Assembly (NCBI RefSeq): GCF_965638725.1
Contig: NC_134954.1
Location: 3,308,501-3,372,500 of the forward strand
Source: Aptenodytes patagonicus
Lineage: Eukaryota > Chordata > Aves > Sphenisciformes > Spheniscidae
Length of the DNA stretch: 64,000 bases
Reading direction: 5' to 3'
Under the pieces are notes generated by a model, which was given only the letters and a program-made list of their open reading frames with translations, was not told the origin of the DNA and made no database searches. The first letter of the stretch is position 1, and each line of letters opens with the position of its first letter. Both the position numbers and the translations under genes were made by a program. This document shows positions 26,716 through 53,339 of this stretch, piece after piece.

Positions 26716-27042
26716 TCAAAGAATACTTTCTTCTTCAAAGTCAAATTTCACCACCACCGGCCGGGTCATGTTCCACTTCTTATTTCGATTCCTATCCTCG
26801 ATGAACTCCTGGTAAGGATCTTTCTTTGAAATAGCTTTCTTCGAGCGTACATAACCAAAAAAGACAGTTAATGCCAGGAAAGAGTAAAACAACATGACAA
26901 AGAGGATGAAGAAATAGGCGTTGTCATATGGTTTGTATTGTGGCTCTTTTTGTTCTGTAGCATTTTTCCTTGTGTCCAGGTTCCTTTCCAGAAGTTGCAG
27001 AACACATTGCGAGATGAGAGAAGCTAAAGCTGTTTGGTTCAT
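26716..27042 (-). CDS. KCNE-family voltage-gated K+ channel beta subunit (possibly KCNE6-like)
   Basis: Single-exon 108-residue type I membrane protein with the full KCNE layout. KCNE proteins pair with Kv alpha subunits such as KCNQ1 and alter gating. An extracellular N-terminus carries two N-glycosylation sequons (N2-Q-T, N27-A-T). One membrane span lies at about residues 42-64 (AYFFILFVMLFYSFLALTVF). The family juxtamembrane motif GYVRSKK follows, then DPYQEFIEDR, the counterpart of KCNE1 DPFNVYIES and KCNE2 DPYHQYIVED. The protein ends ...EEESIL. The start at 27042 is the only Met that keeps the first sequon, and the length matches the family (103-170). ILFVM and DPY resemble KCNE3, the N-terminus recalls KCNE5, and the long KCNE4 tail is absent. 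As usual for KCNE genes the coding region has no intron; 5' non-coding exons cannot be placed. Membership is secure; the exact paralogue is not. Confidence 0.93.
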   Translation of the reverse strand: MNQTALASLISQCVLQLLERNLDTRKNATEQKEPQYKPYDNAYFFILFVMLFYSFLALTVFFGYVRSKKAISKKDPYQEFIEDRNRNKKWNMTRPVVVKFDFEEESIL

Positions 27043-30000
27043 GTTGGGGAATTAAAAAGCACGTCAGAAAACACAGAGGTGAGTGAGCATCGAGGGGCCC
27101 CCAAGCGATGCTTCGTTGAAATGGGAATCTATCCACTAGCTTTAACAGGAGTTGGATCTGGCCTGTAATCATTTCCTCTTTTGGTAAGGAATGCTGTTAA
27201 GCACTTATTGGGTCTCAGTCATTTGATAATGAGGCATTTGGCTGATAAGCCTGCCTTGCCTATGAAGTGAAGTCTATTAATAATAACAATAATGGAACAA
27301 TAACAAATCCCTGAGACATACATCTGCCAGGCAGTTTTAAATGTGTGATTACCCCCCACCCCTATATTTGGGGAACAAATCTGCTCAAGTCACTAAGTGA
27401 AAAGATTTTAAAAGCACCAGTGGGATGTGATAGGGGTCCAGGGGCGGGGGGGGGGGAATAATCAGACCCTCAGTGGAGGAAGGTGCTTAAGCCCATCTCT
27501 GAGTTGAAACTCATAAACAGTCTCACACATTTTCTGACAAGCATCTCTAAATGCCATTCTCAGGTGCTTTCTCTCAGCATCACAGCTGGCAGGCTGTGCA
27601 AGAGGATGGCCCAGAGTTTGATGCCTTTCTGCACAGTCCCTAGAGAAAGGCCATCAAAATCCACTGTCTGTGGAGGAAACCAGCATTCAGGATAAGAAAG
27701 GGTTGTTGAATACCAATATGGCATTTCAACCGGTTGCTATCTGTAAGTTAAACATGAAAACTTAAATTTCAACTCAAATATGACAGTGTCAGAGCTTAAA
27801 TGGGCAGCTGAATGTTTTAATGTGTCTGTGTTAAGTATTAGGACTGGTAGTCTGTAGCTGTGTGCCACCACAAATACGTACCACGCTAGAAATATGCAAG
27901 AAAGTAATATCCAAACTGAAAAGAACTGCCTATAAAGTCGTTCTGGAAAATGAAACCCTTGACTGCCACTGACAAGTGGACTACACCGAATATTTTCAGA
28001 CAAGGAGCAAGGGGGTTAAGTCTTCTCCAGAGTGGTTTGTCACAGGTCATGTCTACTTGCATGATAATAGCAGAGCTGTGCTCTGTGGATTCCTGCTTCC
28101 TATTGTGTTTTACAGGCTAGGTCACTCTAAAGTAAATTGTTGTTTTACAAAGTAGTGAAACCTTATCTCGCTACAAAAAAAAAAAAAAAAAGTCCTTACT
28201 GCCACAAACGACAATGCCAGCTGTTTCTTTCTGTGATCTGAATTCTGGGGAGTAAGCACCATGACTTTGAAGTGGAGAGCACATCACCCGACTAGCAGTT
28301 TGCCAACTCTGCACTGTTTCTTTAGGCCTGACCCCCTGAACTGATTGTATGATGACTAATTCACATGCTAAGATTGCAGTATATCGGTATCACTAAACAG
28401 CCTGCATTTGTCATTAAGGGTTTCTTGTAAAAAGAAAGATGAAAGTGAAGTCTGTAATTTTATATGAGCAGCAGACTATGGTATAAGTACATTTAGAATA
28501 TGCAACTTCTAGAAGAAATGTTCAGCTCCACATTTAACTATTTGTTTTAAAATCAGCCTTTAAAAAAAAAAAAAGAAAAAAGATGAAAAATCCCCATAAA
28601 GAGCAATACCAAATCCTGTTCTTGGTTAGGGCCGAGTTATGGGAGAGATCTTATTCACCTATTTTTGTGCATAAAGGAGAACAGATTTAGGGGACCTAAT
28701 CTTGTTTCGAGGAGAGAGAAGGAAAGCTTTATCATCAGTTTAACTACAAATAAAATACATTCATTAAACTAGTATAAAATCTTCAGGGGGAACTATGCCC
28801 AATTTATACTTGTGTAACTGGAAAAGGATTTTCATTTAGGTTTTGCAACTTTTCCAGAACTCTGTAAACTCTTACTGTTTGTTTGTTTTTTAAAGAATTT
28901 GCTTCAGTAAAAGGAGCGTGCGATTCTACATAAATTAAACTGGACACATGCTAATCCCTGTAAATTTCTTGCCTGTTTGAGAAACACATGACCTCTGCTG
29001 GCCAAGTTTCTGGGGCTTTTTGGTACTAGCAAAACAAATTAAAAAAAAAAAAAAAAAAAAAAAGCAGGGGGTGGGGTGGGTAGGACACCACAACTGAGTA
29101 GAGAAACAAATGACAAAAGTCATACCAGTGAATTCACAGTGATGGTTTTGGGTGCACCGTGAACGAGTAGTGCTGTGCCTACACTTCACCATGCCTCTTA
29201 ATACAGAGCTGCAGCACCCTGCTTCTTGAGGTGCACAGTCATTATTTCTTAAAGTGTTTTAACTCACATTATGCTATGCAGTGAACTGACAGCCTCACAC
29301 ATCTAAGCAGTTTTTTAATGCTTCTTAATGAAAGGCACACAAAGACTTGTACTTTCTTTCCCCACCTTTCAGACAGTCAGATCCACATTAGTCTAAGCCT
29401 GGAAGCTACGTTACCGTGTTAACATTGGACCAACGCTTGTCAATACGTGGCCTTCATCCCGCAGGTAGCTCGCAAACTCAGAATCCAGGCACAATGAACT
29501 CAGCTCTACACCTTCCTTTTCAGAGACATGCCATAAGGCATCTGGGTCTCCCCATGGTAGGAGCTACTCTAGGCCAGAGTAAACCACCCTTAACATAATT
29601 GATACCACATTTCACCAGTTTCCACGTGACTACTCATGGCGCGATCTCCACACCACCTAAGAAAGGATGATGCACAAAGGAAGACCTGTAGCCTTAACGC
29701 TGCCCACTGTAGGAAAGATTTAAAGGCTTTGCATACTCATATACGAGAAAACTACAAACCAAGGAACACACGTACCATAGCAGACAAACTCTTTTGCCTC
29801 CAAACTCAAATGGTTAGACTGGGCCTCCAGGCATGCTTCCAGGCAAGTGGTGGGGCCCCAACTGCACTCTGATCAGCCTCAGGAAGCATTATGCCTTCCA
29901 GCCACAGCATAGCTTATTCCCTCCGGCTAAGGAAGACCTGGGAGAGGAGAGCTGCTCACTAATGGCCCATAGAACCCACCTGTGCTGCCCAGCCTTGCCC

Positions 30001-31239
30001 TTCCCGAAATGCTGGTGCCCAAACACACCTGCATCGAGAGCCAGATGATATGACCCAACCCCAATTAAAGGGAGACGTTCGTTCACCCTTCTGCTCCTCT
30101 AATGTAATCTGGTTTTATTGTAACTTAGGATGTTTCTGTGCACTGTTTCTGCATCTAGTTGAACAGATCAATGTTCTGTTAGGCTACACAAACAAACACT
30201 GCTTTAAAGTTGCTTTTTCTCTCCTTCTTTTTCACCCTCCCCCAAACAGCTAAAAGTACATAATGGTGCTTTGAACAAGATCCTAAAGAGCTATTTCCAT
30301 AAAGTGGTCCAATTCTTTTTAGAGATGTAAGTACACGAAATTCTTCAAATGCGGGGGGACAATGAGTGAAGATTAAAAAGAAAGCAAAAGATTAAAAGGA
30401 AAAGACCATAAGAAAAACTCAAAGGGGGGGAAAAAGATCAAAAAGAGGATTAACCATGTTACTTGTTGTTTTTCAGAAATTAAAGAAGTATGGAGGATAA
30501 GGAATTTGTTTCCTTTTGGCCCTAGAAAAATGCCAATTATGGTAGCTAAATTGCCAGGATCACATATCAGTATGCTTTGGAAATGTGAGAAATGGATGGG
30601 AAATATAAACACAGGGCAATAGCTTACAGTTATGTTATGAATTAAGCCACAAAAATATCAAGATTTAGTCACTGAATAAGCTGCCAAAGTTAATCTTTCC
30701 TGATGAACTTGAGCAGAATCAGAATAGAAGCAACAGAACTGTAGTTTGACAGATCAAAATTGCCTTGTTCACTCATCTTTGCTATCTTTGGGTCCTCACA
30801 CACCTAAAATTTCCACTAAAAATCAAAGAAAAGTGCCTAGGTGCACATGGACATAAGATGGAGCTCCTTATCTACTGTGTGTTTTCATTTTAGGAGTTTT
30901 TTTAAAGCTTTAGGGATAAAAAAATTAACTACTCCGAGTCCCTTTTTGGCAAGCGAGCTTGCGATACTATCCACGCTAGCACAGCTTTTGTTTTCCTTTA
31001 GATTTTTAGGACACAATAGCAGAACCTTTTGGGGGGGTGGAGAAACAGTTTCCTTCCAGGTCTTCTAAATATGTGGCATTTATGTAGCCCTTTACAGGTA
31101 AGAATGACAAAAGGAGGCAGGCAGGGATTTCTGCCACAAGCTTGATGAGCGTCTAAACCCAGATACGATTTACTAAGATCTACAGCGTAATTTCACCCAA
31201 GCCAACTATTTTTTACTGAGGCTCACCAGATGGTTTTGC
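27043..31239. other. Upstream flank of the KCNE gene, no further gene recognised
   Basis: Should contain 5' non-coding exon(s) or intron of the KCNE gene, which reads leftward, but no convincing acceptor with a long pyrimidine tract is seen directly before the ATG. Holds the A17, A23 and G-rich runs. A hydrophobic 88-codon minus frame at 27737-28003 has no family features. Confidence 0.55.
29041..29063. repeat. Homopolymer A23
   Basis: Uninterrupted A run followed by G-rich sequence. No target-site duplication or retroposed body was recognised. A 17-base A run also occurs at 28175-28191. Confidence 0.95.
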
Positions 31240-32360
31240 TGTGCTCAGCTCTCACCAAGGTGAGACAGGCCAGCCCTGCACCCTGCCGCCGCAGCTGGGG
31301 ACAGCCGCCTGGCCTGGGAGGACACCTGGGAGGGCCCGGCCACCTGCAGGACTGACAGATACCTCACGCCTGAGACTCTGTCTCGGTCTGAATCGAGACT
31401 GGATCCGACAAAATGCTCTGAAACCAAAGCCAGCCTAAAGCGAAGGCTCACAGGAGCGGTCTTGTTTGGATCCCAAGTGTGGTTATCAAGCAAATCCCCA
31501 GAAGCCACTCACCAGCGACCCTGATCCCAACCACACCACATTGCTGCTCACATGTAGATCACCTGGGACTGCCGCAGCACTAACTTAGCTCCACCACATC
31601 CCACAGTAGCACCTGCAAAGGGAGCGGGATTTAATCTTACACAGTGCTCCACACGCCAGGAGCTGAACACAGAAATGGCACATGCTGTTCCCAGCCATTC
31701 CCAAAGGACAGACCAAGCTCTGCCCAGAGGTACCCACCCAGGCACCCCTTCTGCCACAGGCAGGAACACCTCTGCCCTGGCTGCTTCCCTCAGCTGCCGC
31801 TCGCTGACCCCATATGCTCAAGGAAAATGTGCTTTTAGCCGTACTGAGGGGCCACAGCACCATCTCCCCTCCCCATCCACCGTGTGCCTTCCCTGGGACA
31901 GCAGCACCCATGTGGAAAACTGTATTTGGGCTTCACCTTGAGGAGAAACCACCCCTCAGCTTTCTCAAAGGATTTCCAGCACGGTTCCTGCTGTCTCCCC
32001 TACCCACCTGCAGGGAAAGCTGTGCTGTTGCCATCACCTGTGGCAGCTGGACACCCCGGCACCGGAGAGACAAGATGGCTGACCCCTCGGCCCTCATACA
32101 CCACAGAGCACAGTCCCACCACCTCTCCTGGCTGAGCACTGTCCCGCTCCCCACTCACACCCCCGATCTTCTCCAGCCCCTGCAAGTCAGAAACCGCCCC
32201 CAGCAGCAGCTGTTTGCCCCACTAAGGGCTGCCCGCCTCCACAGCTGCTGGGTGCCATGTCACTGGCTGCTCCCCACAGGACAGGTGCTCCACAGTGGCC
32301 CCCAGTGCCCCCCTGCCATCCCTTTCCCAGTGCCCACCACGGCTACACGACACCGCGCTT
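31240..32360. other. GC-rich, C-rich non-coding stretch
   Basis: A GC-rich block with many CC/CCC runs and overlapping open frames on both strands (longest 182 codons on the plus strand, Pro/Ser/His-rich). Frames open on both strands at once point to composition, not coding. CpG is sparser than in the zone at 32.5 kb. A CAAGATGGCTGAC element near 32071 resembles the YY1 consensus. Confidence 0.4.
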
Positions 32361-32479
32361 AGAAACCCCTCTGAGCTCTAAAAGAAAAGCTGAACTCCAT
32401 CTTACTTTTTAACAGATATTCATTGTCCCCTTTTCAAATCAGGCAACCCTGACTGTTTAAAAATTTCCCTCAGGTTTCA

Positions 32480-32980
32480 CTGCCAGGTGAAGGGGTGAGG
32501 CACCATTGTGGAACCCCTGCAGTTTGCGCCGGTGCCCGCCGGCACTGCTCTGCCCTGAGGCCCGGCAGCGGGAAGCCATGGCAGTGCAGCCTACCCTGCT
32601 TTCCGCAGCCTCCGGGCCCGCAGCCAGGCACCCTCGCTGAGGCAGCTGGGCGGTCACAGCATTTGGAAGGAGCGGGAGAGAGATAAACTCTTAAGCCGAC
32701 GCAGGCACTGGTCTCACTGATGGGCACCTGCGGAGCGGAAGGGCTCCAAGTCACCGGAGAGCCGCAGGGGAAAGGGACGCGAGGGGGAGCAGCCATGACA
32801 CCGAGGGAAAGGGGGTGTCTTCCACCACGTGGAGACTTCAGGCGGAGACGATGGAGAAAGGGTTCGGTCAAACGCTGGGTAATGGACTCGACAGAGGGGC
32901 AAGACCCTGACGAGGTTCTGCGCCTGGTGTTGTGCAGAACTGGATTATCCCTGCCAGCCCCACCGCCCCCTCGCCAGGAT
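32480..32980. promoter_or_regulatory. CpG-rich zone between PAX3 and the KCNE gene
   Basis: By hand count there are about 30 CpG dinucleotides in roughly 450 bp, in GC-rich sequence, close to island criteria and unlike the AT-rich surroundings. It lies about 5.4 kb upstream of the KCNE start codon (KCNE reads leftward) and about 4.2 kb beyond the predicted PAX3 end. It could be the promoter and 5' non-coding exon of the KCNE gene, or an orphan island. No TATA box or initiator is identified. Reading frames through it on both strands are compositional. Confidence 0.4.
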
Positions 32981-35900
32981 AGACACAGTGGAGCTAAAAC
33001 AGCATTTCAAAAACCTCTGGAGATTTGTACACTTTGTAAATCATTCCAGTACCGACCGCGGGGATGCTCACACAAGGGTGGGCTCCAAAGAAATTTTGTC
33101 CATCTCTGAATTGCTGAATTATAAAGTATTATGGGTTAAGTGTGCAGAGTACCTGTAACAATCATCCTTAAAAAGCTAAACTCTTACAGGTATATGCACT
33201 TGAGATCATTATGAATAAATGCATATATATGGGGAGAAAAATATTTGTGTTAATGGTACAGAGTCTGTGATAAAAAAACATGGATAATTGTACAGAGGTG
33301 TAAGAAAAACTGAGAACATAATTGTGTACAGCACAAGCAAAGATACCCGTGTGAGCGCTGAAAGGAGGAGAGTGCGGGAAGAAACAAGTAGCTTAACATT
33401 TGGTTATGGCCTAAGGGACAAACTTTGCTGAAGATGAAGACACCGAATAGTTAATAAAGCTTCTGAACTGTTTCCAATTCTCAGACAAGGAAGCAATAGT
33501 TCTGCTCTTATCAGCAACTGCTCTTTCATATTTGTGTATCGAGCTAGCTTTATTAAATTATTCAGCAAAGGTCAAATGTGATGTGTCTTCCTAGTTTTAT
33601 TATGATTTTTCATGACATTGCCTGAGTAGTTGAATAATAAACAGTGCATGTCAAAACGCTGCAGTGCCCGAGCTATCCACAGGCACTCTGGATTATAAGC
33701 CTGCTCAGTCATCAGTTCTGAGGCAATATAAATGCATTAAGCGAATATTTAAACTCCATGTAAGCACTGCAAAGAGTTGCTTGTGGAACCACGACGGCAA
33801 AACAGAACCGTGCTCCAGCACTACGTATACGTACCGATTTTGAAGCCTGCTTGTACGATAAATAGTTTGTAAGTTTTTGAACCTGACTAACCATCTAGCT
33901 AAAGCACTTTACTCCCTGTGACTGATGACAACTTCCCAGCCTGTGATGAGCTGCCCAGAAGTGCTGGGAGAGAGTAAGTAATGAAAATCTGACAGACCGA
34001 AGGGCCTATTACCTACAACGACCGCAGAAGCAGATTGCAATTTTGGTTATTTTGAATAGACAAATATCTTGAACAGATTCAGGTCAACTCATGTGATTCT
34101 TTAAGATAACCCTATGACTCCATATAAATATATGCACTGATTTATGATAACACTGGCTACAGAATAAACTGAAAGACACACGAGACTTTTTCAGGCAGTG
34201 GCAAATGAGCATTGCAATGTCATATATATATAATCTAAACAAAATACCTATCTAATGTTAATTGAACAGAAATTTAGCAATTTAATTTAATGTAGTTGTT
34301 CATATTGTCCCAGAATATTTTTGTCTGGCTCTAGGCAATATCTAGATGCCATTGGAAAAGGCAAAAGAAATTGAAAATGGGATCTTCTGATCAGGGTACG
34401 GGTTTTCTTACAGTTATTAAGTGAGCAACAGAACATTGACGTGAACAATACAAAGGTTTATGAATTCAAGCTGTTACAGGTTTCTGATCGTCTCATTGAT
34501 ATTGCCTTCAAATAATTTCTTGTTATTTTATATAGAGATACCTTTTAGTAGTGTACTTTACAGACTTTAAGGTCAGAAGACTTTATGGATAGAAAACATT
34601 GAGAACTTTCACGATTACTAGCATAGCAAAAATGTATGCTTTACATGTTAGCAGTAAACAGCACTCTGACAAAAGGGAATACATTTCTTACATGTATGAG
34701 AATATATCACAGAACTCAGACATAATTTGCATGCTATAGTCTGTCATACTTCTGAGAAAATGCAAATACATCCTTGCTACATAAATTATTAGTAGCATTT
34801 GATAATTTGGATTTCCAAAATTAAGTAACTTTGTATTTTTTCATTAAGTTTGGAGATCTAGGTTACAGACCTATACCCACATTTTTTAAGTTTGAATTTG
34901 CACAGACCTTAACCTTGGGATTAAAAATCTAGCTCTAATATCACACTTATGCAGAAACGTATTTCTGAGGACATAGATCCTGTTTAACAATCAGCTATTT
35001 TCAGTGAAGATTTGTAGGTTCAGATAGGCATTTTGTGCCTTTCAAAATAGCTACAGAAAGATACAGTTGAACAGCATTTGTCACATGGACAGACATGAGA
35101 CTTTTTAGCAATATGGAGTAGAAAACCCCATGTGATTATTGGAGAAAAATGTTTATTTATATGTTTTATTTAAATGGGATACACTGAATTATCCAGGGAA
35201 AATAGAAGGAAAATAGGTGCCATTAAAAATAATTCTTTTCCTAGCTCATTCATTAAATACTACGCATGCTCAAATAAAGAAATAGTAACATATACCAATG
35301 TAAATATATGCCAAAATGCATACATTGGGTATTTTGATGGGCGCAGAGGTTATTTGTAGATAAAGGAAGATTTAAAAGCAAAGAATAAATTAAAAATCAC
35401 AGTTGTGCCATAAGGAATAAATATTTTTTCATCAAAGCCTGTCTCTCAAGAGTTTCCAATTCTTATGTCTACGAGATGATAGACAGTTGGTTAAGCAGCT
35501 GTTATTATTTATTTCCATCTTGTAAAATATGCAACACCCCCCAAAAAAAAGGGGAAGCACCCTGAGATCCGTCCTTTCTGCGCTCATCAGTAAGTAGGTT
35601 TTGGACCCCATTGCTACGAGCACATTCCTCCAAGCTATTCCATGGCATTTCTGTCAAACGCAATATCCATGGCAGGCTCGTGCCCCTTTGACTTCCCGAG
35701 TGTTCAGGATTCGTATTCCAGAAACACATGTGGCTCCCAAGAACCTCTTCAGCCTTGACAGTGATAACAAGAAGGGATCAACAGTACCCCAAGTAATCCT
35801 TATAGCTCTGTCAAAGGTTCCTATGGCGCATCATAAATCAGGAAACTGCTTAGTCCCTCTGCCCTGGGCTCCTCGCTTCCTCTGGCAAGAGCTCATCCCG

Positions 35901-37199
35901 GTTCCCTGCTCGCACAGCTTGCCTGCGAGAGGACTGGACGATTTTCTCCTTATCTGTCTTGTTTCCAGGCTCTCCTGCTCTGCATTAGCCTCTCACGCAA
36001 GGAAGTACTTGGGAGACACTTAAAAAGAGGACGGAGCAGCCAAAATGCCCGCTGTCTAACTTCAGGTTGGAAAAGCACCTCGCCAGTAGCACCGCGGGGA
36101 TGGAGAAATCACAGCTCTGTCCCACGCCCCACAGCTGCCGGAACAGAAAAGGACAGACAGCGAAGGTGGCATTTTGCATTCATCCTGCAACAAAGGTACA
36201 CCCTTTCCGGGAAGGAGCAATCATACAGACACCATCCACTTCTGAACGGTGCAAGCAAGCAGGCTTTTATCCTGTACTTCACGGCAAAGGGTGAAAAAGA
36301 GGCTTTTTCCCCACGAGGGGGGAAAAAGAGGCTTATTTGGCCTTTGCAGCAAGCCTAGGACACAAGGCAAATGCCAAGGGCCAAATCCTCGGGGAGGGGA
36401 AGTAACATTGAAAAAAAAAATCAGAAAAACTAGCAGTTTAGAGCAGGGAATAGGAATTAATAAGAGACTTTTACATTTTAATTGTCACAGAAATTAAAAG
36501 CATATCAGAAAAACATAAACTGGAAGGAAAAAAGAAATCCCCTTTCCCCATTTTTCAGCATTTTTTTAACGTCCTCTTTTCAAAAAGTATATTCCTTCCT
36601 TTTCCAGCAGAAGAGGGCTAGAGTTAAAAGAACAAAATAAAAATAAAACAAAAATAAAATGCACACAGAAATAGAAGCCGAAAGAAATTCAAGGTGGTTG
36701 AATTTTGTGGTCGCCCACAAAACGGCGAGGAAATTAAATGTCTGCCAAGCCTAGTGTGAAGTAAAATTTCTTCATACACTGATGTGCCACTAAAAGTTAC
36801 TCCATTCGTTTTGAAGGGTCTTCCCCATGTTTCAATCAGCTTGCATGTAAGCCTATTCAAAAATTCTTGAGGCTTCTAAGGGAAAAAAAATATAATTCAG
36901 GACAGATACCGCGCATAACTGATTACAAAGTTCCTGCATTGTATGAAGCCATCCCCGTTGCCCTACTTCTGCTGGGTTTAAGCCCGGTTTGTTTTCTTTT
37001 AAATGCCCAGCAAAGGCACAATGCTTTTCTCTTGTTGGGAAGACGTACTGCTGGTACCAATAGCACTTGAAAAATGCATAGTTCATGAACAAACACAGAG
37101 CTCCGGGTGGCACGTTAGTGGTACCTGGGCATAGAGGCTGCCTGAGGCTCCCGCAGCCCTCGGGTGTGTGCAGAATACGCTGACATAATGAATACAGTT
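32981..37199. other. Intergenic between CpG-rich zone and PAX3 end, no gene recognised
   Basis: AT-rich from 33.1 to 35.4 kb with low-complexity TA stretches, more mixed at 35.6-37.2 kb. A small hairpin (CTTTTTCCCC / GGGGAAAAAG, 36303-36328) overlaps a repeated GAAAAAGAGGCTT. No coding evidence. Confidence 0.65.
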
Positions 37200-37218
37200 T
37201 GCGTTGAAGGTAACATGG

Positions 37219-37224
37219 TTTATT
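37219..37224 (-). terminator. PAX3: Candidate distal poly(A) signal of PAX3
   Basis: AATAAA on the minus strand about 1.57 kb after the stop. It is the last canonical hexamer before sequence that no longer looks like UTR, and a T/G-containing stretch follows within 40 bases. Alternatives are at 37665-37670, 38207-38212 and 38576-38585. Confidence 0.45.
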
Positions 37225-37560
37225 TCTTCATGATATTCAGATTAAAATGTATCAATGTATTTAGCACAATACTACATTTTAGGACAAAATCATCAGTGCT
37301 TTGCAAGTCTTCATAATGTTTATTCATTATAAATAGTAAATATTTACTGAACTTTTTACATGAAAGACGTTTGTTTTTTGTTTTCTTTTTTTATTTGTTT
37401 TTTTTGTTTTTTGTGGTTTTTTTACAACACGTATGTTGTTGTAGAGGCTGCAACACAAAGATAATATTTCATTTTTCCATCACCCTTAAGACCAATGTGT
37501 GAACTAACCTCTGTACTGAACCTAGTCTAACTCACTACTTCATAGTCCTTAACGCTAAAA

Positions 37561-37567
37561 GGAATGT
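37561..37567 (-). promoter_or_regulatory. Second miR-1/miR-206 seed match (7-mer) in PAX3 3'UTR
   Basis: Minus-strand ACATTCC followed by T, a 7mer-m8 type match to the same microRNA family, about 1.2 kb after the stop. It would be lost from transcripts ended at the more proximal poly(A) signals. Confidence 0.4.
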
Positions 37568-38501
37568 ATTTGTGTTCTGCCTCCCTCTTTGTTCCAAGAA
37601 TAGAGAGAAATAAATAAACACCGCCTTCCATCTTCCTCTTCCTCTCAACATCACAAAACACAAATTTATTGACATTCTAAAATGTCACAATGCAAACTTC
37701 TTGTAAACCTTGGTTTCTATAATCATATTTTCTATATTGGATATCGCTGTATAATTTAAACAAATGTGTCAAATACAGGTCCATCTCTGTCCATGTCCTG
37801 TACATCACTAAAAAAAGTAAACGTAATCATTCATTCGTATTGTTTCCTGAAAACGACCTCTAAATCATGATTAGCAAGCTGGATTTTAGTTGTCCAGTAG
37901 ACTGCAACATTTCTGTATTTTATCGTCAGGAATTATGCACTGCAAAAATAAAAGTACCTGCAAAAATATAGTTCTGATTCTATCTATATGACTTTGGATG
38001 ATCCCAAAGTTTGTGTGAGGTACACAGTATTGCACGTTGCTAGGCAGTCGTGAAAAATCAGTCGCGTTGTTGATTTTTTTTTTTCCTCCCACGTTTGTTC
38101 GAAAAGGTACAACGGACTAGGAAAACTCCACATACGAAAAGGTAACATCTGCTTTTCATGTTACACAAGATCTCGTCTCTTGGTAAAGCACAACTTGTAA
38201 GTGACATTTATTGACAACCTGATTACAAAAGCATGGTAAGATAACCGATAAGTTGCTCGGCAAGTCTTTCGCACTCATCCTAGCTTCCTATGGACCGTGA
38301 CATTTCCTCTTGATGACAATTTCCAGTGTGTAAAATGGAAGAGGTTCTCCTGCCCTTGCTTCAGAAACTGAGCAGTTTTACAGTTAGGCAAAAGTCAGCA
38401 CTGGATGTCAGATGAGTCAGAGTACGCAGAGCTCAACTGCTCTAAGTTTCAAAATGTTCCATTTGTCCCAATCAAAGCACATTAATTTCAACAACAAAAA
38501 A

Positions 38502-38509
38502 TGGAATGT
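38502..38509 (-). promoter_or_regulatory. miR-1/miR-206 8-mer seed match in PAX3 3'UTR
   Basis: Minus-strand ACATTCCA, a full 8-mer match to the miR-1/miR-206 seed, about 290 nt after the stop codon. Repression of Pax3 by miR-206/miR-1 during muscle differentiation is established in chick and mouse, so a site here is expected. That this particular octamer is functional is inference. Confidence 0.6.
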
Positions 38510-38797
38510 TTTGCCAGGCAGTGATATTAAATACTGCTCTGTTTTGTATACCCACTCATAATGAACCATGTCGCATTTATTTATTCATTATTGCTTTTGG
38601 CCTTTGTCTTCTGTGTAGCTTTATCCAGCCTTCAAAAGTCTACTAAAAGCTATGACTGGAGAGAACATAACAAGCCTGCTTCTCTCAGTGGGGCTGCCCC
38701 AGTTTAGGCTGCAGTGTGGTGAGAAGATCCCTCGTATCCGAGCCTTGGAGTGAGACTGGAAAACAAGACCAGCTTTAACTTGAAGTGGACAGTTCAT

Positions 38798-53077
<14,280 letters not shown>

Positions 53078-53339
53078 CTACAAATGTTTTAATTAGGGAC
53101 ATTTGATTTTTGTACATTTAATATGGGTGCATCAGAAATAATGGCATCGTATTTCAAATGCATTCAGTGTCCGAGAAGAGAGAGACAGAAGATGCACACT
53201 GGGCTCAGAGCTCCTAGAGGAGAAAGGAGCCCTTGGCACACACTTCCATGGTTCAACAGACAGGACACAGGAATCCCGAACCCTAGTTTCCTCTCAAATA
53301 CAGCCTCTCCTGAGAAGCAAGCTGACTAATGCTTTCGAG

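Larger units (their letters stand above)
37200..38797 (-). other. PAX3: PAX3 3'UTR (predicted)
   Basis: Non-coding sequence after the exon 9 stop on the minus strand, extending to a last AATAAA (37219-37224). It is AT-rich with long U/A-rich runs (37370-37422), contains several internal AATAAA hexamers (37665-37670, 38207-38212, a double one at 38576-38585), and two miR-1/206 seed matches. The roughly 1.6-kb length is plausible for a PAX3 3'UTR. The true end is uncertain: proximal signals would give shorter forms. Confidence 0.55.

Noticed and set aside
26716..27042. KCNE4 as the identity of the KCNE gene because it is linked to PAX3 in mammals
   Set aside because: KCNE4 lies on the opposite side of PAX3 in mammals and has a long C-terminal region and different juxtamembrane sequence; neither fits.
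27737..28003. Hydrophobic 88-codon minus frame upstream of the KCNE gene, considered as a second membrane protein
   Set aside because: One hydrophobic stretch only, no KCNE motif, and no start context or splice evidence.
31814..32362. 182-codon plus-strand frame, the longest in the window
   Set aside because: Pro/Ser/His-rich, overlapped by open frames on both strands in GC-rich DNA, with no recognisable domain; composition explains it.
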